A program made the translations under genes and the position numbers. A stretch of DNA of 64,000 nucleotides, from positions 46,160-110,159 of the forward strand of contig NZ_NIJK01000039.1 in the NCBI RefSeq assembly GCF_002836975.1, given 5' to 3'. This DNA is from Shewanella indica. Lineage in GTDB: Bacteria > Pseudomonadota > Gammaproteobacteria > Enterobacterales > Shewanellaceae. Every line of letters starts with the position of its first letter. The stretch's first letter is position 1. This document shows, one piece after another, positions 44,445-53,655 of this stretch. Under the pieces are notes generated by a model that did no database searches, was not told the DNA's origin, and saw only the letters and a list, made by a program, of their open reading frames with translations.

Positions 44445-45215
44445 ATGAAGTTTAAATGGATTCTGATGCTTGCGGCTGCCCTGGGGGTTCATTCGGCAGT
44501 GGCTGCAGAAAGCGGTGAAGGAAAGAATACACAGGACGTACGCATCAGCTACAGTGACCCGCGGGATCCTATCGAAGGGTTCAACCGAGCCATGTGGGAC
44601 TTCAACTACCTTTATCTGGATAGGTATCTCTATCGTCCAGTTGCTCATGGTTATAACGATTATCTGCCCATTCCGGTTAAATCAGGCATTAATAACTTTG
44701 TTCTTAACCTGGAAGAGCCCCACAGTCTGGTAAACAACACGCTGCAAGGCAAGTGGGGCTGGGCCTTGAATGCCGGAGGCCGTTTTACCGTTAACTCAAC
44801 CGTGGGGTTGCTCGGCCTGATTGACGTCGCCGATATGATGGGAATGCCCCGTAAACAGGACGACTTCAACGAAGTGCTGGGTTACTACGGTGTACCTAAC
44901 GGGCCTTACTTTATGGCACCATTCTTCGGTCCTTATATCACCCGTGAACTCGCTTCAGATTGGGTGGATGGTCTATACTTTCCTTTGTCAGAATTAACTA
45001 TGTGGCAGTCAGTGATCAAGTGGGGGCTGAAGAATCTCCACGCACGCTCAGTTGCCATAGATCAAGAAAGATTAGTAGACAACGCGCTCGATCCATACAC
45101 TTTCGTTAAAGACGCTTACATACAGCACATGGACTATAAGGTGTACGACGGCAATGTGCCTTCGAATGAGGACGAAGACGAGTTGCTAGATGAATATATG
45201 CAGGAACTGGAGTAA
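44445..45215 (+). CDS. mlaA: MlaA (VacJ) outer-membrane lipid asymmetry protein
   Basis: MlaA removes misplaced phospholipids from the outer leaflet of the outer membrane and passes them to the Mla system. The 256-residue product contains the family core (DPIEGFNRAMWDFNYLYLDR; VLGYYGVPNGPYFMAPFFGP). Enterobacterial MlaA is a lipoprotein. Here the signal peptide ends ...HSAVAAES with no cysteine, so it should be cut by signal peptidase I and be anchored only by its membrane ring. The rest of the mla genes are not in the window. The C-terminus is a very acidic tail. Confidence 0.93.
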   Translation: MKFKWILMLAAALGVHSAVAAESGEGKNTQDVRISYSDPRDPIEGFNRAMWDFNYLYLDRYLYRPVAHGYNDYLPIPVKSGINNFVLNLEEPHSLVNNTLQGKWGWALNAGGRFTVNSTVGLLGLIDVADMMGMPRKQDDFNEVLGYYGVPNGPYFMAPFFGPYITRELASDWVDGLYFPLSELTMWQSVIKWGLKNLHARSVAIDQERLVDNALDPYTFVKDAYIQHMDYKVYDGNVPSNEDEDELLDEYMQELE

Positions 45216-45292
45216 CCCACCCTCTGCTTCTCTACCCGCAGGAGGTTAAAGGTTACTCGTTACCGGCGATTGATACCTGCGGGGATTTAACC

Positions 45293-46399
45293 ATGGCGCT
45301 GAACAGTCTCAATGTACTGCTGGTTGAGGATGACCCTGTTTTTCGCAATATTGTTGCCGCCTTTTTGAGTGGACGGGGCGCCAATGTTGTTGAAGCCGAG
45401 GACGGTGAGCAAGGGCTGCAGAGTTTCAAAAGCCAGAAATATGATGTGGTGGTAGCCGATCTTTCCATGCCTCGAATGGGGGGCTTGGAAATGCTCAAGG
45501 CGATGTCGCGCATCAACCCCGCTATTCCTTCCATTGTGATCTCCGGAAATCAGGTTATGGCCGATGTAGTCGAGGCTCTGCGGATAGGTGCCTGTGATTA
45601 CTTGGTTAAGCCAGTATCCGATCTTTACAGTATCGAGCACGCTATTAATCAATGCCTGACATCTGTGGATCAGGAGCACGCTGCTGTTAATCGGGACGTG
45701 GAAGAACTCTCTTTTATGGAGCTGAATGAAAACCTGGCTTTGCTTGAGCAAAATGCAGAAGCAGCCAGATGCGTGCAGCAACAGTTATTCCCCGCGAGCC
45801 GTATTGAATATCCCAAGGCCAGATTGGATTACAGTTTGTTCAAGCACGAACAGGTAAGTCCTTACTTTATCGATTCTGCCATGGTTGGTAACCATCATTT
45901 AATTATGTATATGGCGCACTTTCATCCGGAGGATAATCGCGCGGCTTTTGCCAGCGTGTTGATGCGGAGTTTTGTTAATCAGAAGCTTAAACTTAATCGT
46001 ACCGGTGTTAGTTCTGTGGTGATAGAACCCTTCAACATGCTGAGCTATCTGAATGATCGTTTGGTCAAATCAGGCTTGGATCTCTATTGCGATATGATTT
46101 ACGTGGCAATAGAACTTGATAGTTACCGGGCAGCCATTGCCCAAGCGGGCAGGGGACTGAGGTGTTATATACGTAACCAAGATGGCATTACGCCATTGGC
46201 GCTGGCAGATTCGCTGCAGTTGGGCCTACTTGAGTGGGGTAAGCCCACAACTCAATTTCGAAGCTTAATGCCCGCAGAGCAGCTTTGTGTAGTTACCAGT
46301 GAGGCAGAACATAGGATGCTGCTACAACAAGACAGATTCCTGGGGCTGAGTTTTAATCCCAAAATCCCCCAGGGGGGCTTTGTGCAACTGTCGTTGTAA
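45293..46399 (+). CDS. rssB: RssB-like response regulator with PP2C-like domain
   Basis: The 368-residue protein has a receiver domain (about 1-125; D56 in VVVADLSMPRMGG) joined to a PP2C/RsbU-type domain (about 170-365). The glycine/aspartate metal motifs of active phosphatases are absent: where a GDVxGHG-like segment is expected it reads MYMAHFHPEDNRAAF. This matches RssB, the adaptor that delivers RpoS to ClpXP, whose phosphatase-like domain is inactive. The RssB name is a family-level call; the rpoS link cannot be shown from this window. It has its own terminator. Confidence 0.75.
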   Translation: MALNSLNVLLVEDDPVFRNIVAAFLSGRGANVVEAEDGEQGLQSFKSQKYDVVVADLSMPRMGGLEMLKAMSRINPAIPSIVISGNQVMADVVEALRIGACDYLVKPVSDLYSIEHAINQCLTSVDQEHAAVNRDVEELSFMELNENLALLEQNAEAARCVQQQLFPASRIEYPKARLDYSLFKHEQVSPYFIDSAMVGNHHLIMYMAHFHPEDNRAAFASVLMRSFVNQKLKLNRTGVSSVVIEPFNMLSYLNDRLVKSGLDLYCDMIYVAIELDSYRAAIAQAGRGLRCYIRNQDGITPLALADSLQLGLLEWGKPTTQFRSLMPAEQLCVVTSEAEHRMLLQQDRFLGLSFNPKIPQGGFVQLSL

Positions 46400-46450
46400 C
46401 GCTTCATAATGACCAAGCCAAGGTGGCAAGTCATTAAATTGCAAAAGATA

Positions 46451-46479
46451 AAAAAGGCTGCATACTGCAGCCTTTTTTA
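46451..46479. terminator. Bidirectional terminator between rssB-like gene and POT gene
   Basis: AAAAAGGCTGCA, loop TAC, TGCAGCCTTTTTT. It serves the plus-strand regulator and the convergent minus-strand transporter gene. Confidence 0.92.
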
Positions 46480-46498
46480 TTCGGTAACCGAATGATTA

Positions 46499-48010
46499 TT
46501 AGCGTTTTATCGCTTCATGCTCACCTGTTACGGCAATTTCTTGCTCCAAAGCTTCTTCTTCGGAGTGATCGTGAATTTTGCTTTCTGCGCCGTGCATCCA
46601 ATCGACCAGTTTATCGGCCATAAAGTAGAGGAGCACGCCTGAAATAGCTGCCGTGATGGCAATGCCGGAGAAGATAGACATGGCATTGGCCAGTTGTTCT
46701 TCTTTCTCGCCGCCGTGACCGATAAAGGAACCTACATAGCCTGCGGTTAAGTTAGCAATAAAAATAAAGCAGAACCAAAAGCCCATCAGCAGTGACATGA
46801 TACGCAGAGGGGCCAACTTAGTGACCATAGACAAACCGATAGGGGAAAGGCAAAGCTCACCCATGGTATGGAAGAAGTAGGCACCAACCAACCACCACAT
46901 ACTGGACTTGGCAGAGGCGTCGCCACCCATCTCCAGTACTGCACCTATCATAAACAGGAAGCCAATAGCCAAAAGTATCAGGCCGAGAGCAAATTTAACC
47001 GGTGAGTTGGGTTCTCTATTTCCAAGACGGATCCAGATAGAAGCGATCACGGGGGCAAAAACCACGATAAAAATGGCGTTCAGTGACTGGAAGTAAGTTG
47101 TCGGCACTTCCCAATTACCAATAAAGCGGTCGGTGAACTCATTGGTGAACAGATTCATCAAGCCACCGGCCTGCTCAAAACCCGCCCAGAAGATGATGGT
47201 AAACAGACCCATCACCATGATCACTTTAATGCGATCACGTTCAACTTTAGTCAGGGGTTCTTTTCTTACTTCACCGCGCTCGGCAGCACGTTGTTTTTCA
47301 ATTTTTGCTGCTGGAACTGTACCTATATCACCCAAGAGTTTTTGGGCAAAAAGGAACTGAATAAGCAGAGAGATCAGCATACCGACACCGGCACAGAAGA
47401 AACCGGCTTGCCAGTTGTTAACTGTCACTTCAACGCCATCGATAATTTCTTTATGGCCAAAGTTAGTATAGGCCCAGGCGACAACAAAGCCGGACAGGGC
47501 GGCACCCAAGTTAATACCCATGTAGAAGATGGTAAAGGCGCCGTCGCGGCGGTGATCGCCTTCTTCATATAGGTCACCTACCATGGTTGAAATGTTAGGC
47601 TTAAATAGGCCGTTACCCACAATCAGGGTACCAAGACCGGCATAAAAGACTATGGTCTCCATCCCGGGCACCCAACTATGGGGGGCTGCCAAAGTGAATT
47701 GGCCTATCGCCATCAAGGCACCACCGATATAAATCGCTTTCCGCTGGCCAAGAACATTGTCGGCCAACCATCCACCTAAAAGTGGTGTCAGATAGACCAA
47801 GCCGGTAAACCAAGCGTAGAGTTTCAAAGCGTCTGCTTGAGTCCAGCCTAACCCCCCTGCGCCTTGGGTTCTTACTTGGTCAACAAGATAAAGTACCAGA
47901 ATGGCACGCATCGCATAGTAACTGAATCGTTCCCAAAGCTCTGTTGTGAACAGCAGGAACAATCCCTTGGGATGTCCGAGCACAGTCCCCTGAGGTTTTG
48001 CTAAGCTCAT
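46499..48010 (-). CDS. POT/PTR2 family proton-dependent oligopeptide transporter
   Basis: The protein imports di- and tripeptides with protons across the inner membrane. I chose the ATG at 48,010 (MSLAKPQGTVLGHPKG), with a GGTGG-type site upstream, over an upstream GTG. This gives 503 residues. The family proton motif ExxER is present in ELWERFSYYAMRAILVLYLV, and there are about 12-14 hydrophobic segments. It has the long cytoplasmic loop near the middle and an acidic C-terminus. It stands alone and faces away from rfaH. Dtp-type or Shewanella PepT-type peptide permease is the best reading. Confidence 0.93.
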   Translation of the reverse strand: MSLAKPQGTVLGHPKGLFLLFTTELWERFSYYAMRAILVLYLVDQVRTQGAGGLGWTQADALKLYAWFTGLVYLTPLLGGWLADNVLGQRKAIYIGGALMAIGQFTLAAPHSWVPGMETIVFYAGLGTLIVGNGLFKPNISTMVGDLYEEGDHRRDGAFTIFYMGINLGAALSGFVVAWAYTNFGHKEIIDGVEVTVNNWQAGFFCAGVGMLISLLIQFLFAQKLLGDIGTVPAAKIEKQRAAERGEVRKEPLTKVERDRIKVIMVMGLFTIIFWAGFEQAGGLMNLFTNEFTDRFIGNWEVPTTYFQSLNAIFIVVFAPVIASIWIRLGNREPNSPVKFALGLILLAIGFLFMIGAVLEMGGDASAKSSMWWLVGAYFFHTMGELCLSPIGLSMVTKLAPLRIMSLLMGFWFCFIFIANLTAGYVGSFIGHGGEKEEQLANAMSIFSGIAITAAISGVLLYFMADKLVDWMHGAESKIHDHSEEEALEQEIAVTGEHEAIKR

Positions 48011-48442
48011 GAAGTCTTCCACCTTAAAATTGTTAATTGGCCGTGTGACAAAAGTCGACACAGAAAGCGATTGTATTTATCCCAGCTGTTTTGCCGTTAA
48101 CATCACACTGTTTTGTAAAGTGTTATGGGCATGTCTTTTAATGCGCTGTGATTGAGGCTTTGGTTTTCTGTATTGTAATTTGTTCATCAAAAGCAACAAA
48201 GCTCACCTTATATACTCTGGATCCAGTTACAAAGTCAATTTCAGGGCCGGGAAGCGGCGGCTTTATGAGCAATACATGCCTTTGTGTGGTCAGACCTGTT
48301 CGGTTTGTAACCGTAATTTCAATTAGACCAAAGTGGGGGGAGGGGGAAACCTGAAATTCACTTTCAATTGTAAACTTATGTCTGATATGATTGCCCGCTG
48401 TGATAGGACGTCACCCGACAGAAACCAAGTAGTGAGAACACC
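48011..48442. other. Divergent intergenic region, POT gene / rfaH
   Basis: 432 bp without a convincing gene. A 68-codon open frame at 48,148-48,354 has no good start site or family features and is not called. The region should hold the promoters for the peptide transporter (leftward) and rfaH (rightward). Only the rfaH candidate at 48,363-48,391 is specific enough to list. Confidence 0.6.
48363..48391 (+). promoter_or_regulatory. Possible sigma-70 promoter of rfaH
   Basis: Extended -10 TGATATGAT (hexamer TATGAT at 48,386-48,391), with a weak -35 (TTCAAT) 17 bases upstream, about 50 bp before the rfaH ATG. Confidence 0.4.
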
Positions 48443-48940
48443 ATGAAGGCCTGGTACCTTTTGTACTGTAAACCTCGCAGTGAAGTGAGGGCTCAACAGA
48501 ATCTGATGCTCCAAGAGCTTGAGACCTATTTGCCGATGGTGCGGCTTGAAAGGAAAGAGAAAAACAAAACTGTCGTTCAAAAGCAACCTCTGTTTCCCAA
48601 CTACCTATTCATCAAGTTTGATCCTGAACTGACCAGTGTGCGTCAGATCCGCTCTACTCGCGGTGTTGCCAATTTGGTTAACTGCCGTGAGAAACTGCTG
48701 CCAATTGATGAGCAACTGATCAATCAGCTCAAACAACGTGAATTAGCTACGCCCTTGATCACAGAAAAGCCCCTGCAATCCGGTGATAAAATACAGTTTA
48801 CCGAAGGGCCATTTACTGATTTTGATGGCATATTTGCTGAAAAATGCGGCGATACTCGCTGTAAAGTATTGTTTACTTTCCTTGGTCAGCACAAGAGCAT
48901 AATAGTGGACCAAAAGGCAATTAAAGCAGCGTGTGCGTAA
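48443..48940 (+). CDS. rfaH: Transcription elongation and translation factor RfaH
   Basis: RfaH is a NusG paralogue that is recruited to polymerase at ops sites and keeps it going through long, horizontally acquired operons such as capsule and O-antigen clusters. The 165-residue product has the NGN domain (MKAWYLLYCKPRSEVRAQQN; FPNYLFIKFDPEL) and a small C-terminal KOW domain (GPFTDFDGIFAEKCGDTRCK). It lies directly before a polysaccharide operon whose leader holds an exact ops element. A cluster-linked RfaH of this kind could be dedicated to this operon or be the only RfaH in the cell. Confidence 0.94.
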   Translation: MKAWYLLYCKPRSEVRAQQNLMLQELETYLPMVRLERKEKNKTVVQKQPLFPNYLFIKFDPELTSVRQIRSTRGVANLVNCREKLLPIDEQLINQLKQRELATPLITEKPLQSGDKIQFTEGPFTDFDGIFAEKCGDTRCKVLFTFLGQHKSIIVDQKAIKAACA

Positions 48941-49282
48941 TTGCATGATGCCCGTGTAAGACATTTCCCATTGTTACAAAGCTCAACATTTGCGAACTAT
49001 GAATAAATTTGCATTTTTTTCCAAAAAATCAATATCTTATATTTTTCATTTTTGCAAAAATAGTCTGGCTGTAACTTGGTGGTTGAATTATTGCTCAGCT
49101 TAACAAGGGTTGGGTGTTTTTTGAACTGCATCACTTGGGGGGGTGGGATATAATCCCCCGGCAAAGTAAGACCTGGTACAGGAAATGAATGTTACCTTAA
49201 AGACTTTGGGTAGCATTTTTTTAACGCTTTAAAAAATATAGTTTTTGCATCGCAAAGGGCAAGTTGGAGGCCGCAATCCATG
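48941..49282. other. Leader region upstream of the ops array
   Basis: This 342-bp stretch without a gene is strongly AT-rich in its first part (about 48,995-49,070). A G-run and TATAAT at 49,149-49,154 could be a -10 element, but no -35 box is found at a suitable distance. The promoter of the polysaccharide operon should lie here; I cannot place it with confidence. Confidence 0.5.
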
Positions 49283-49293
49283 GGCGGTAGCGT
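49283..49293 (+). promoter_or_regulatory. ops element (RfaH recruitment site)
   Basis: GGCGGTAGCGT is an exact match to the Escherichia coli ops sequence, including the bases that pause polymerase and form the small hairpin read by RfaH. It lies between rfaH and the export gene of the polysaccharide operon, 567 bp before the coding start. Confidence 0.85.
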
Positions 49294-49612
49294 GTCTGAA
49301 GGACAAGAATGTGAATAGTTTCATATTCTTAGTGGACGCCGAAGCTCTCTGAGCGCCACGCGGAACGGTAGCGTGTCTGAAGGACAAGAATATGAATAGT
49401 TTCATATTCTTAGTGGAAGCCGAAGCCCTCTGGGCGCCACGCGGAACGGTAGCGTGTCTGAAGGACAAGAATATGAATAGTTTCATATTCTTAGTGGACG
49501 CCGAAGCTCTCTGAGCGCCACGCGGAACGGTAGCGTGTCTGAAAGACAAGAATATGAATAGTTTCATATTCTTAGTGGACGCCGAAGCTCTCTGAGCGCC
49601 ACGCGGAACGGT
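49283..49612 (+). repeat. Four tandem 81-bp units, each with ops core and hairpins
   Basis: The units start at about 49,283, 49,364, 49,445 and 49,526, followed by the first few bases of a fifth. The period is exactly 81 bp and only a few bases differ. Every unit contains CGGTAGCGTGTCTGAA, so the ops core is repeated four times. In units 2-4 the two bases before the core are AA instead of GG. About 15 bp later comes an 11-bp perfect stem, AAGAATATGAA / TTCATATTCTT, with loop TAGT. A shorter GC-rich stem (GTGG-CGC / GCGCCAC) ends the unit. The order ops core, hairpin, hairpin would be transcribed in the operon leader. Confidence 0.9.
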
Positions 49613-49859
49613 AACCCTGTGATGGTGCGAAAACCTGTATAACTCAATGAGTCTGATGTTTACGGCTAAACGCTATTATCAGGTTCAGAGAAGTTAAACC
49701 GGAAACTGTTCAGTTTCCGCCATTTAAAAAATCAGCAAGTAAGAGGCGTTGGTCTCAAATGGAATCCGGGTTGAAGCGCTTATGGCGTTAAACGCGGTTG
49801 TTGCATTGCTGAAAGGTTCATTTGATTTTTAGTGCTATTCACCATTACGGAGACAACTG
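49613..49859. other. Leader segment between repeat array and export gene
   Basis: 247 bp without a gene. It holds one perfect hairpin at 49,701-49,718 (GGAAACTG, TT, CAGTTTCC) with no T-run directly after it, so it is not a standard terminator. GGAGAC near 49,849 is the ribosome site of the next gene. Confidence 0.55.
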
Positions 49860-52598
49860 GTGTTACAGAAAACCAAAAAACTCATCATAGCGGGTATCGG
49901 CGCTTTGGCTTTGCTTGGCTCGCAAGCTCAAGCTGTTACGCCATCACCTCAAATGATCGAACAATTCAAAAAATTGCCTCGCGCTGAACAGGAAAGGTTA
50001 GCCAAGCAGTATGGAATAGATCCTTCCATATTGAGTGGAGGCAGTAACATCAGTCAGAAACCGGTCAATCCGCAAGTTGTTTATCCAAGAGAAAAAAAGG
50101 ATAACAGCGCTAATGGGGGCGAAAAGCCAACTTTAGACTTTACGGTTGAAGCAACAGACAAGAGTGCTCTCAAGCGTTTTGGTTACTCCTTGTTTGCCGG
50201 TGAACCCAGCACTTTTGCTCCGGTTTCCGATGTGCCGGTTCCCAGTGAGTATCTGATGGGGCCAGGGGATACCCTGATGGTGCAACTTTTCGGTAAAACC
50301 AATAGAGAGTTCTCACTTACCGTTAATCGCGATGGCACTGTACAGTTCCCTGAACTCGGCCCTATCAGTATTGCCGGTTTAAGTTTTGCCGAAGCCAAAG
50401 ATACCCTTAAAAAACGCATCAAACACCAGATGATAGGCATAGAGTCCAATATCACTATGGGTGAACTGCGCTCTATTCGTATCTTTGTGGCCGGTGATGC
50501 CTACAAACCCGGTTCTTACACTGTATCCAGTCTGTCAACCATGACTCAAGCGCTGTTTGTCTCCGGCGGCGTGAATGAAATAGGTTCGCTGCGTAAGGTA
50601 CAGCTGAAGCGTGGCGGCAAATTGGTCGGTACTCTGGATCTTTATGACTTATTGATGCGCGGTGATGCCTCCGGCGATCTGAGATTGCAATCCGGAGATG
50701 TAGTGTTTATTCCTCCTGTGGGTGGGCTGGTCAGTGTGGCCGGCGAAGTGCGTCGCCCTGCTATCTATGAGCTGAAAGGCGGTGAAACCTTTGGGGATGT
50801 GGTGAATATGGCCGCCGGTGTTAAGCCGGGTTCCTATCCAAAGGCCAGTGTGGTCGAACGTTACAATGACCAAGGCCTTAAATCTTTGCTCACAGTTGAT
50901 CTCACTTCAGCCAAAGGTCAAAAAACAGTGGCCAAAGCAGGCGATGTGGTTAGGGTTAAGGGAACCTCAGGGCAATATGATAATGCCGTGACTCTGGTTG
51001 GCGCTGTTGTTCGGCCTGGAAAGTACCAATGGCATCAAGGTTTGAGAGTGAATGACATTCTCAAATCAATTTGGTCTGATTTACAAATATCCGCCGATTT
51101 GGATTATGCAATTTTGCTTCGTGAGGTGGATGACTACGGCAACATAGAGGTCTACCAATTTGCACCGGGAAAGGCGATTGTTAATCAGGACGCCGATGAA
51201 AACCTGGTACTGCAACCAAGAGATAAGCTGGTTGTTTTCAACTTCAGTGACGATAGCCTTAACCGATATGAGCTGAATAAGCTGGTCAAGCAAAGAGTGG
51301 CCAAGGTGACTTCGCTTTCGGGTAACTCGCTGATAGGAAATGATCTGTTCAAGGCAGGTTTCAACCTGCTGCAAAGTAAAACTTTGCATAGGCGCAACGC
51401 TGTTGGTGGGGTAGTGGTTGATGACAGCGATGCAACAAGTGATGAACAGGCAGTTGTAATTTCAGAAGTCAGTAAGATGTTATTGAACCTGTTTGATGAC
51501 ACTGACTTAATCAAATATAGCTACATGATGAATCGTAGCGAACTCTTGTTCCCGGTTATCAGTAAACTCAACGCCCAGGCACGTGCCGGTGACAGTGTAA
51601 AAATTGTTGCCGTTGGCGGCCAGGTTCGCCATGAGGGTATGTACCCGCTGACGGTTAATGCCTCTGTCAGCTCTTTAATTGAAGCAGCAGGGGGCCTGAA
51701 AGAAGGCGCCTACACAGCCAGGGCTGAGTTAACCCGCACTGTTACCAATGCCGGCGGTTCATCCATAGAGCATAAAACCGTGGACTTAACCAGTGCGCTT
51801 CAGGGGAACAAAACTGCTGATTTGCCACTGGAAGGGCGCGATATCCTTACTGTGATGACCACCCCTGATTGGCAGGAACATCAAACCGTAGAAATACGTG
51901 GCGAAGTTAAGTTCCCGGGTATTTACAATATCCGCCGCGGTGAAACGCTGCAGGATGTGATCCAACGGGCCGGTGGCTTTACCGAATACGCTTATCTCCC
52001 TTCTGCGGTGTTTGTGCGGGAATCGGTGCGTAAGCAGGAGCAGATGGAAATCAAAAAGTTGGCCGACCAACTGCGGCGGGATATCGCCACCAGAGGGGTC
52101 TCCAAGGATGGCAACTTAGTTAATTATGCCGATGCTCAATTGATGCTGAAAGATTTGGAAAGCATTCAGGCTGTCGGCCGTTTGGTGGTGGATTTGCCGG
52201 CTATCTCAGTGGGGATATCCCAAGCAAATATCCAGATGGAAGATCAAGATATTCTCTATGTGCCATCAACCAAACAGACCATAGCAGTTATGGGCGAAGT
52301 ACAACATGCATCGACCCATAGGTATAAAGAAGGTATTACTCTTGACCAATATCTTGATATGTCCGGTGGTACCCGTAAGCGTGCTGATGAAGACAGAACC
52401 TATGTAATAAAGGCTGATGGCTCGGTAATGATGCCTAAACGCTCCATGTGGTTCAGCAGTGAAGATAATCTGCAACCCGGGGACACCATCATAGTTCCAT
52501 TGGATACAGAGTATAAGGATAACCTGACACTCTGGAGCCAGGTGACTCAAATCATTTACAACACAGCGGTGGCAGTAGCAAGCATTTCCGGGTTGTAA
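49860..52598 (+). CDS. Large SLBB-domain outer-membrane polysaccharide export protein
   Basis: The protein is a polysaccharide export (OPX, Wza-type) channel of the long type, like OtnA/WbfF of Vibrio cholerae O139. The 912-residue product starts with GTG at 49,860 and has a signal peptide cut after SQAQA (about residue 25). There is no lipobox cysteine, unlike short Wza lipoproteins. The poly-export domain is at about 115-210 (PSEYLMGPGDTLMVQLFGKT), followed by several SLBB repeats (for example VAGEVRRPAIYELKGGETFG, VEIRGEVKFPGIYNIRRGET). It lies first in the RfaH-controlled operon; a Wzz gene follows after 85 bp. Confidence 0.92.
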   Translation: MLQKTKKLIIAGIGALALLGSQAQAVTPSPQMIEQFKKLPRAEQERLAKQYGIDPSILSGGSNISQKPVNPQVVYPREKKDNSANGGEKPTLDFTVEATDKSALKRFGYSLFAGEPSTFAPVSDVPVPSEYLMGPGDTLMVQLFGKTNREFSLTVNRDGTVQFPELGPISIAGLSFAEAKDTLKKRIKHQMIGIESNITMGELRSIRIFVAGDAYKPGSYTVSSLSTMTQALFVSGGVNEIGSLRKVQLKRGGKLVGTLDLYDLLMRGDASGDLRLQSGDVVFIPPVGGLVSVAGEVRRPAIYELKGGETFGDVVNMAAGVKPGSYPKASVVERYNDQGLKSLLTVDLTSAKGQKTVAKAGDVVRVKGTSGQYDNAVTLVGAVVRPGKYQWHQGLRVNDILKSIWSDLQISADLDYAILLREVDDYGNIEVYQFAPGKAIVNQDADENLVLQPRDKLVVFNFSDDSLNRYELNKLVKQRVAKVTSLSGNSLIGNDLFKAGFNLLQSKTLHRRNAVGGVVVDDSDATSDEQAVVISEVSKMLLNLFDDTDLIKYSYMMNRSELLFPVISKLNAQARAGDSVKIVAVGGQVRHEGMYPLTVNASVSSLIEAAGGLKEGAYTARAELTRTVTNAGGSSIEHKTVDLTSALQGNKTADLPLEGRDILTVMTTPDWQEHQTVEIRGEVKFPGIYNIRRGETLQDVIQRAGGFTEYAYLPSAVFVRESVRKQEQMEIKKLADQLRRDIATRGVSKDGNLVNYADAQLMLKDLESIQAVGRLVVDLPAISVGISQANIQMEDQDILYVPSTKQTIAVMGEVQHASTHRYKEGITLDQYLDMSGGTRKRADEDRTYVIKADGSVMMPKRSMWFSSEDNLQPGDTIIVPLDTEYKDNLTLWSQVTQIIYNTAVAVASISGL

Positions 52599-52683
52599 CC
52601 CCAAAATAAAATGGCTTTGCTCCAGAGAGGCGTTAAGCCGCTCTGGAGCAAAATCAAAACCACTTATTACTAGATAAAAAAAT

Positions 52684-53655
52684 ATGACATCAAATATTAC
52701 CCCTCAGCATCATCCTGACGCACAGTTTGCGGCGAATGCGCTAAGAGATGATGAAATCGATCTTCGTGAGCTTTTCAGCGTAATTTGGCAAGGTAAATGG
52801 CTTATTGCGGGTATCACCCTGGTGTTTGCCGTCGCCTCTGTGGTTATCGCATTAATGCTACCGAATATCTATAAATCGGAGGCATTATTGGCCCCGGCGT
52901 CGGAAGAGCAGGGCGCAGGAGCGCTTGCGGGACTTGCCTCCCAGTTTGGTGGCCTTGCCAGTATGGCGGGGATTAACTTAGGCGGCAAAGGTGGCACTGA
53001 TAAGACACAACTGGCGATTGAAGTACTCAAATCAAGGCAGTTTATCGGTAACTTTATTGAAAAACACCAAATATTGCCTGAGCTAATGGCGGTCGATAAG
53101 TGGCACATGGCCGACAACAGTTTGTCATTTGATCCTGAAATGTATAACCAACAAAGTAAGACTTGGGTGCGTGAGGTAAAGCCCCCATTTCAGCCAAAAC
53201 CTTCTTTACAGGAGGCTCATAAAGAGTTTTTAGAAGTTTTTTCTGTCAATAAAGATAAAGAGACAGGGATGGTTAAAATCACGATAGAACATAAATCTCC
53301 TTTTGTAGCCAAACAATGGTTAGATTGGTTAGTTGCAGATATCAATCTAACCATGAAAGAGCGGGATGTTGCGGAGGCTAACCGAAGTACCGACTTTTTA
53401 AATAAACAGATTGAGCTCACTAATGTTGCCGACATTCGAGCCATTCTCTACAAGTTGGTAGAAGAACAGGCTAAAACCATAATGTTTGCCGAGGTGCGGG
53501 ATGAATATGTATTTAAAACAATCGACCCAGCCTTTGTCCCCGAAGAAAAAGCCAAGCCAAAGCGAGCACTAATTTGCGTACTAGGTACTATGTTAGGCGG
53601 TATGTTGGCCGTGATGATAGTTCTTGTCAGGCATTTTGCTAGAAAAGAAAGTTAA
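52684..53655 (+). CDS. wzz: Wzz-type polysaccharide chain length regulator
   Basis: Wzz sets the length of chains made by Wzy. The 323-residue product has an N-terminal transmembrane helix at about 42-62 (WLIAGITLVFAVASVVIALM), a periplasmic helical region and a second helix near the C-terminus (about 297-316). There is no cytoplasmic tyrosine-kinase domain, so it is of the kinase-free class. No separate Wzc or Wzb gene is present in the window. It follows the long export protein, like the otnA-otnB pair. Confidence 0.92.
   Translation: MTSNITPQHHPDAQFAANALRDDEIDLRELFSVIWQGKWLIAGITLVFAVASVVIALMLPNIYKSEALLAPASEEQGAGALAGLASQFGGLASMAGINLGGKGGTDKTQLAIEVLKSRQFIGNFIEKHQILPELMAVDKWHMADNSLSFDPEMYNQQSKTWVREVKPPFQPKPSLQEAHKEFLEVFSVNKDKETGMVKITIEHKSPFVAKQWLDWLVADINLTMKERDVAEANRSTDFLNKQIELTNVADIRAILYKLVEEQAKTIMFAEVRDEYVFKTIDPAFVPEEKAKPKRALICVLGTMLGGMLAVMIVLVRHFARKES

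Noticed and set aside
48148..48354. Small plus-strand open frame of 68 codons between the POT gene and rfaH
   Set aside because: No convincing start site, no recognisable family, and it overlaps the region where promoters for both neighbours must lie.
49229..49567. Minus-strand open frame with a 27-residue protein repeat
   Set aside because: It exists only because the 81-bp DNA repeat is a multiple of three and stop-free on that strand. It has no ribosome site, lies antisense in the operon leader, and the DNA-level features (ops core, hairpins) explain the conservation better.
49283..49612. The 81-bp repeats as a CRISPR array
   Set aside because: The repeats are head-to-tail without unique spacers, the unit is too long, and no cas genes are nearby.
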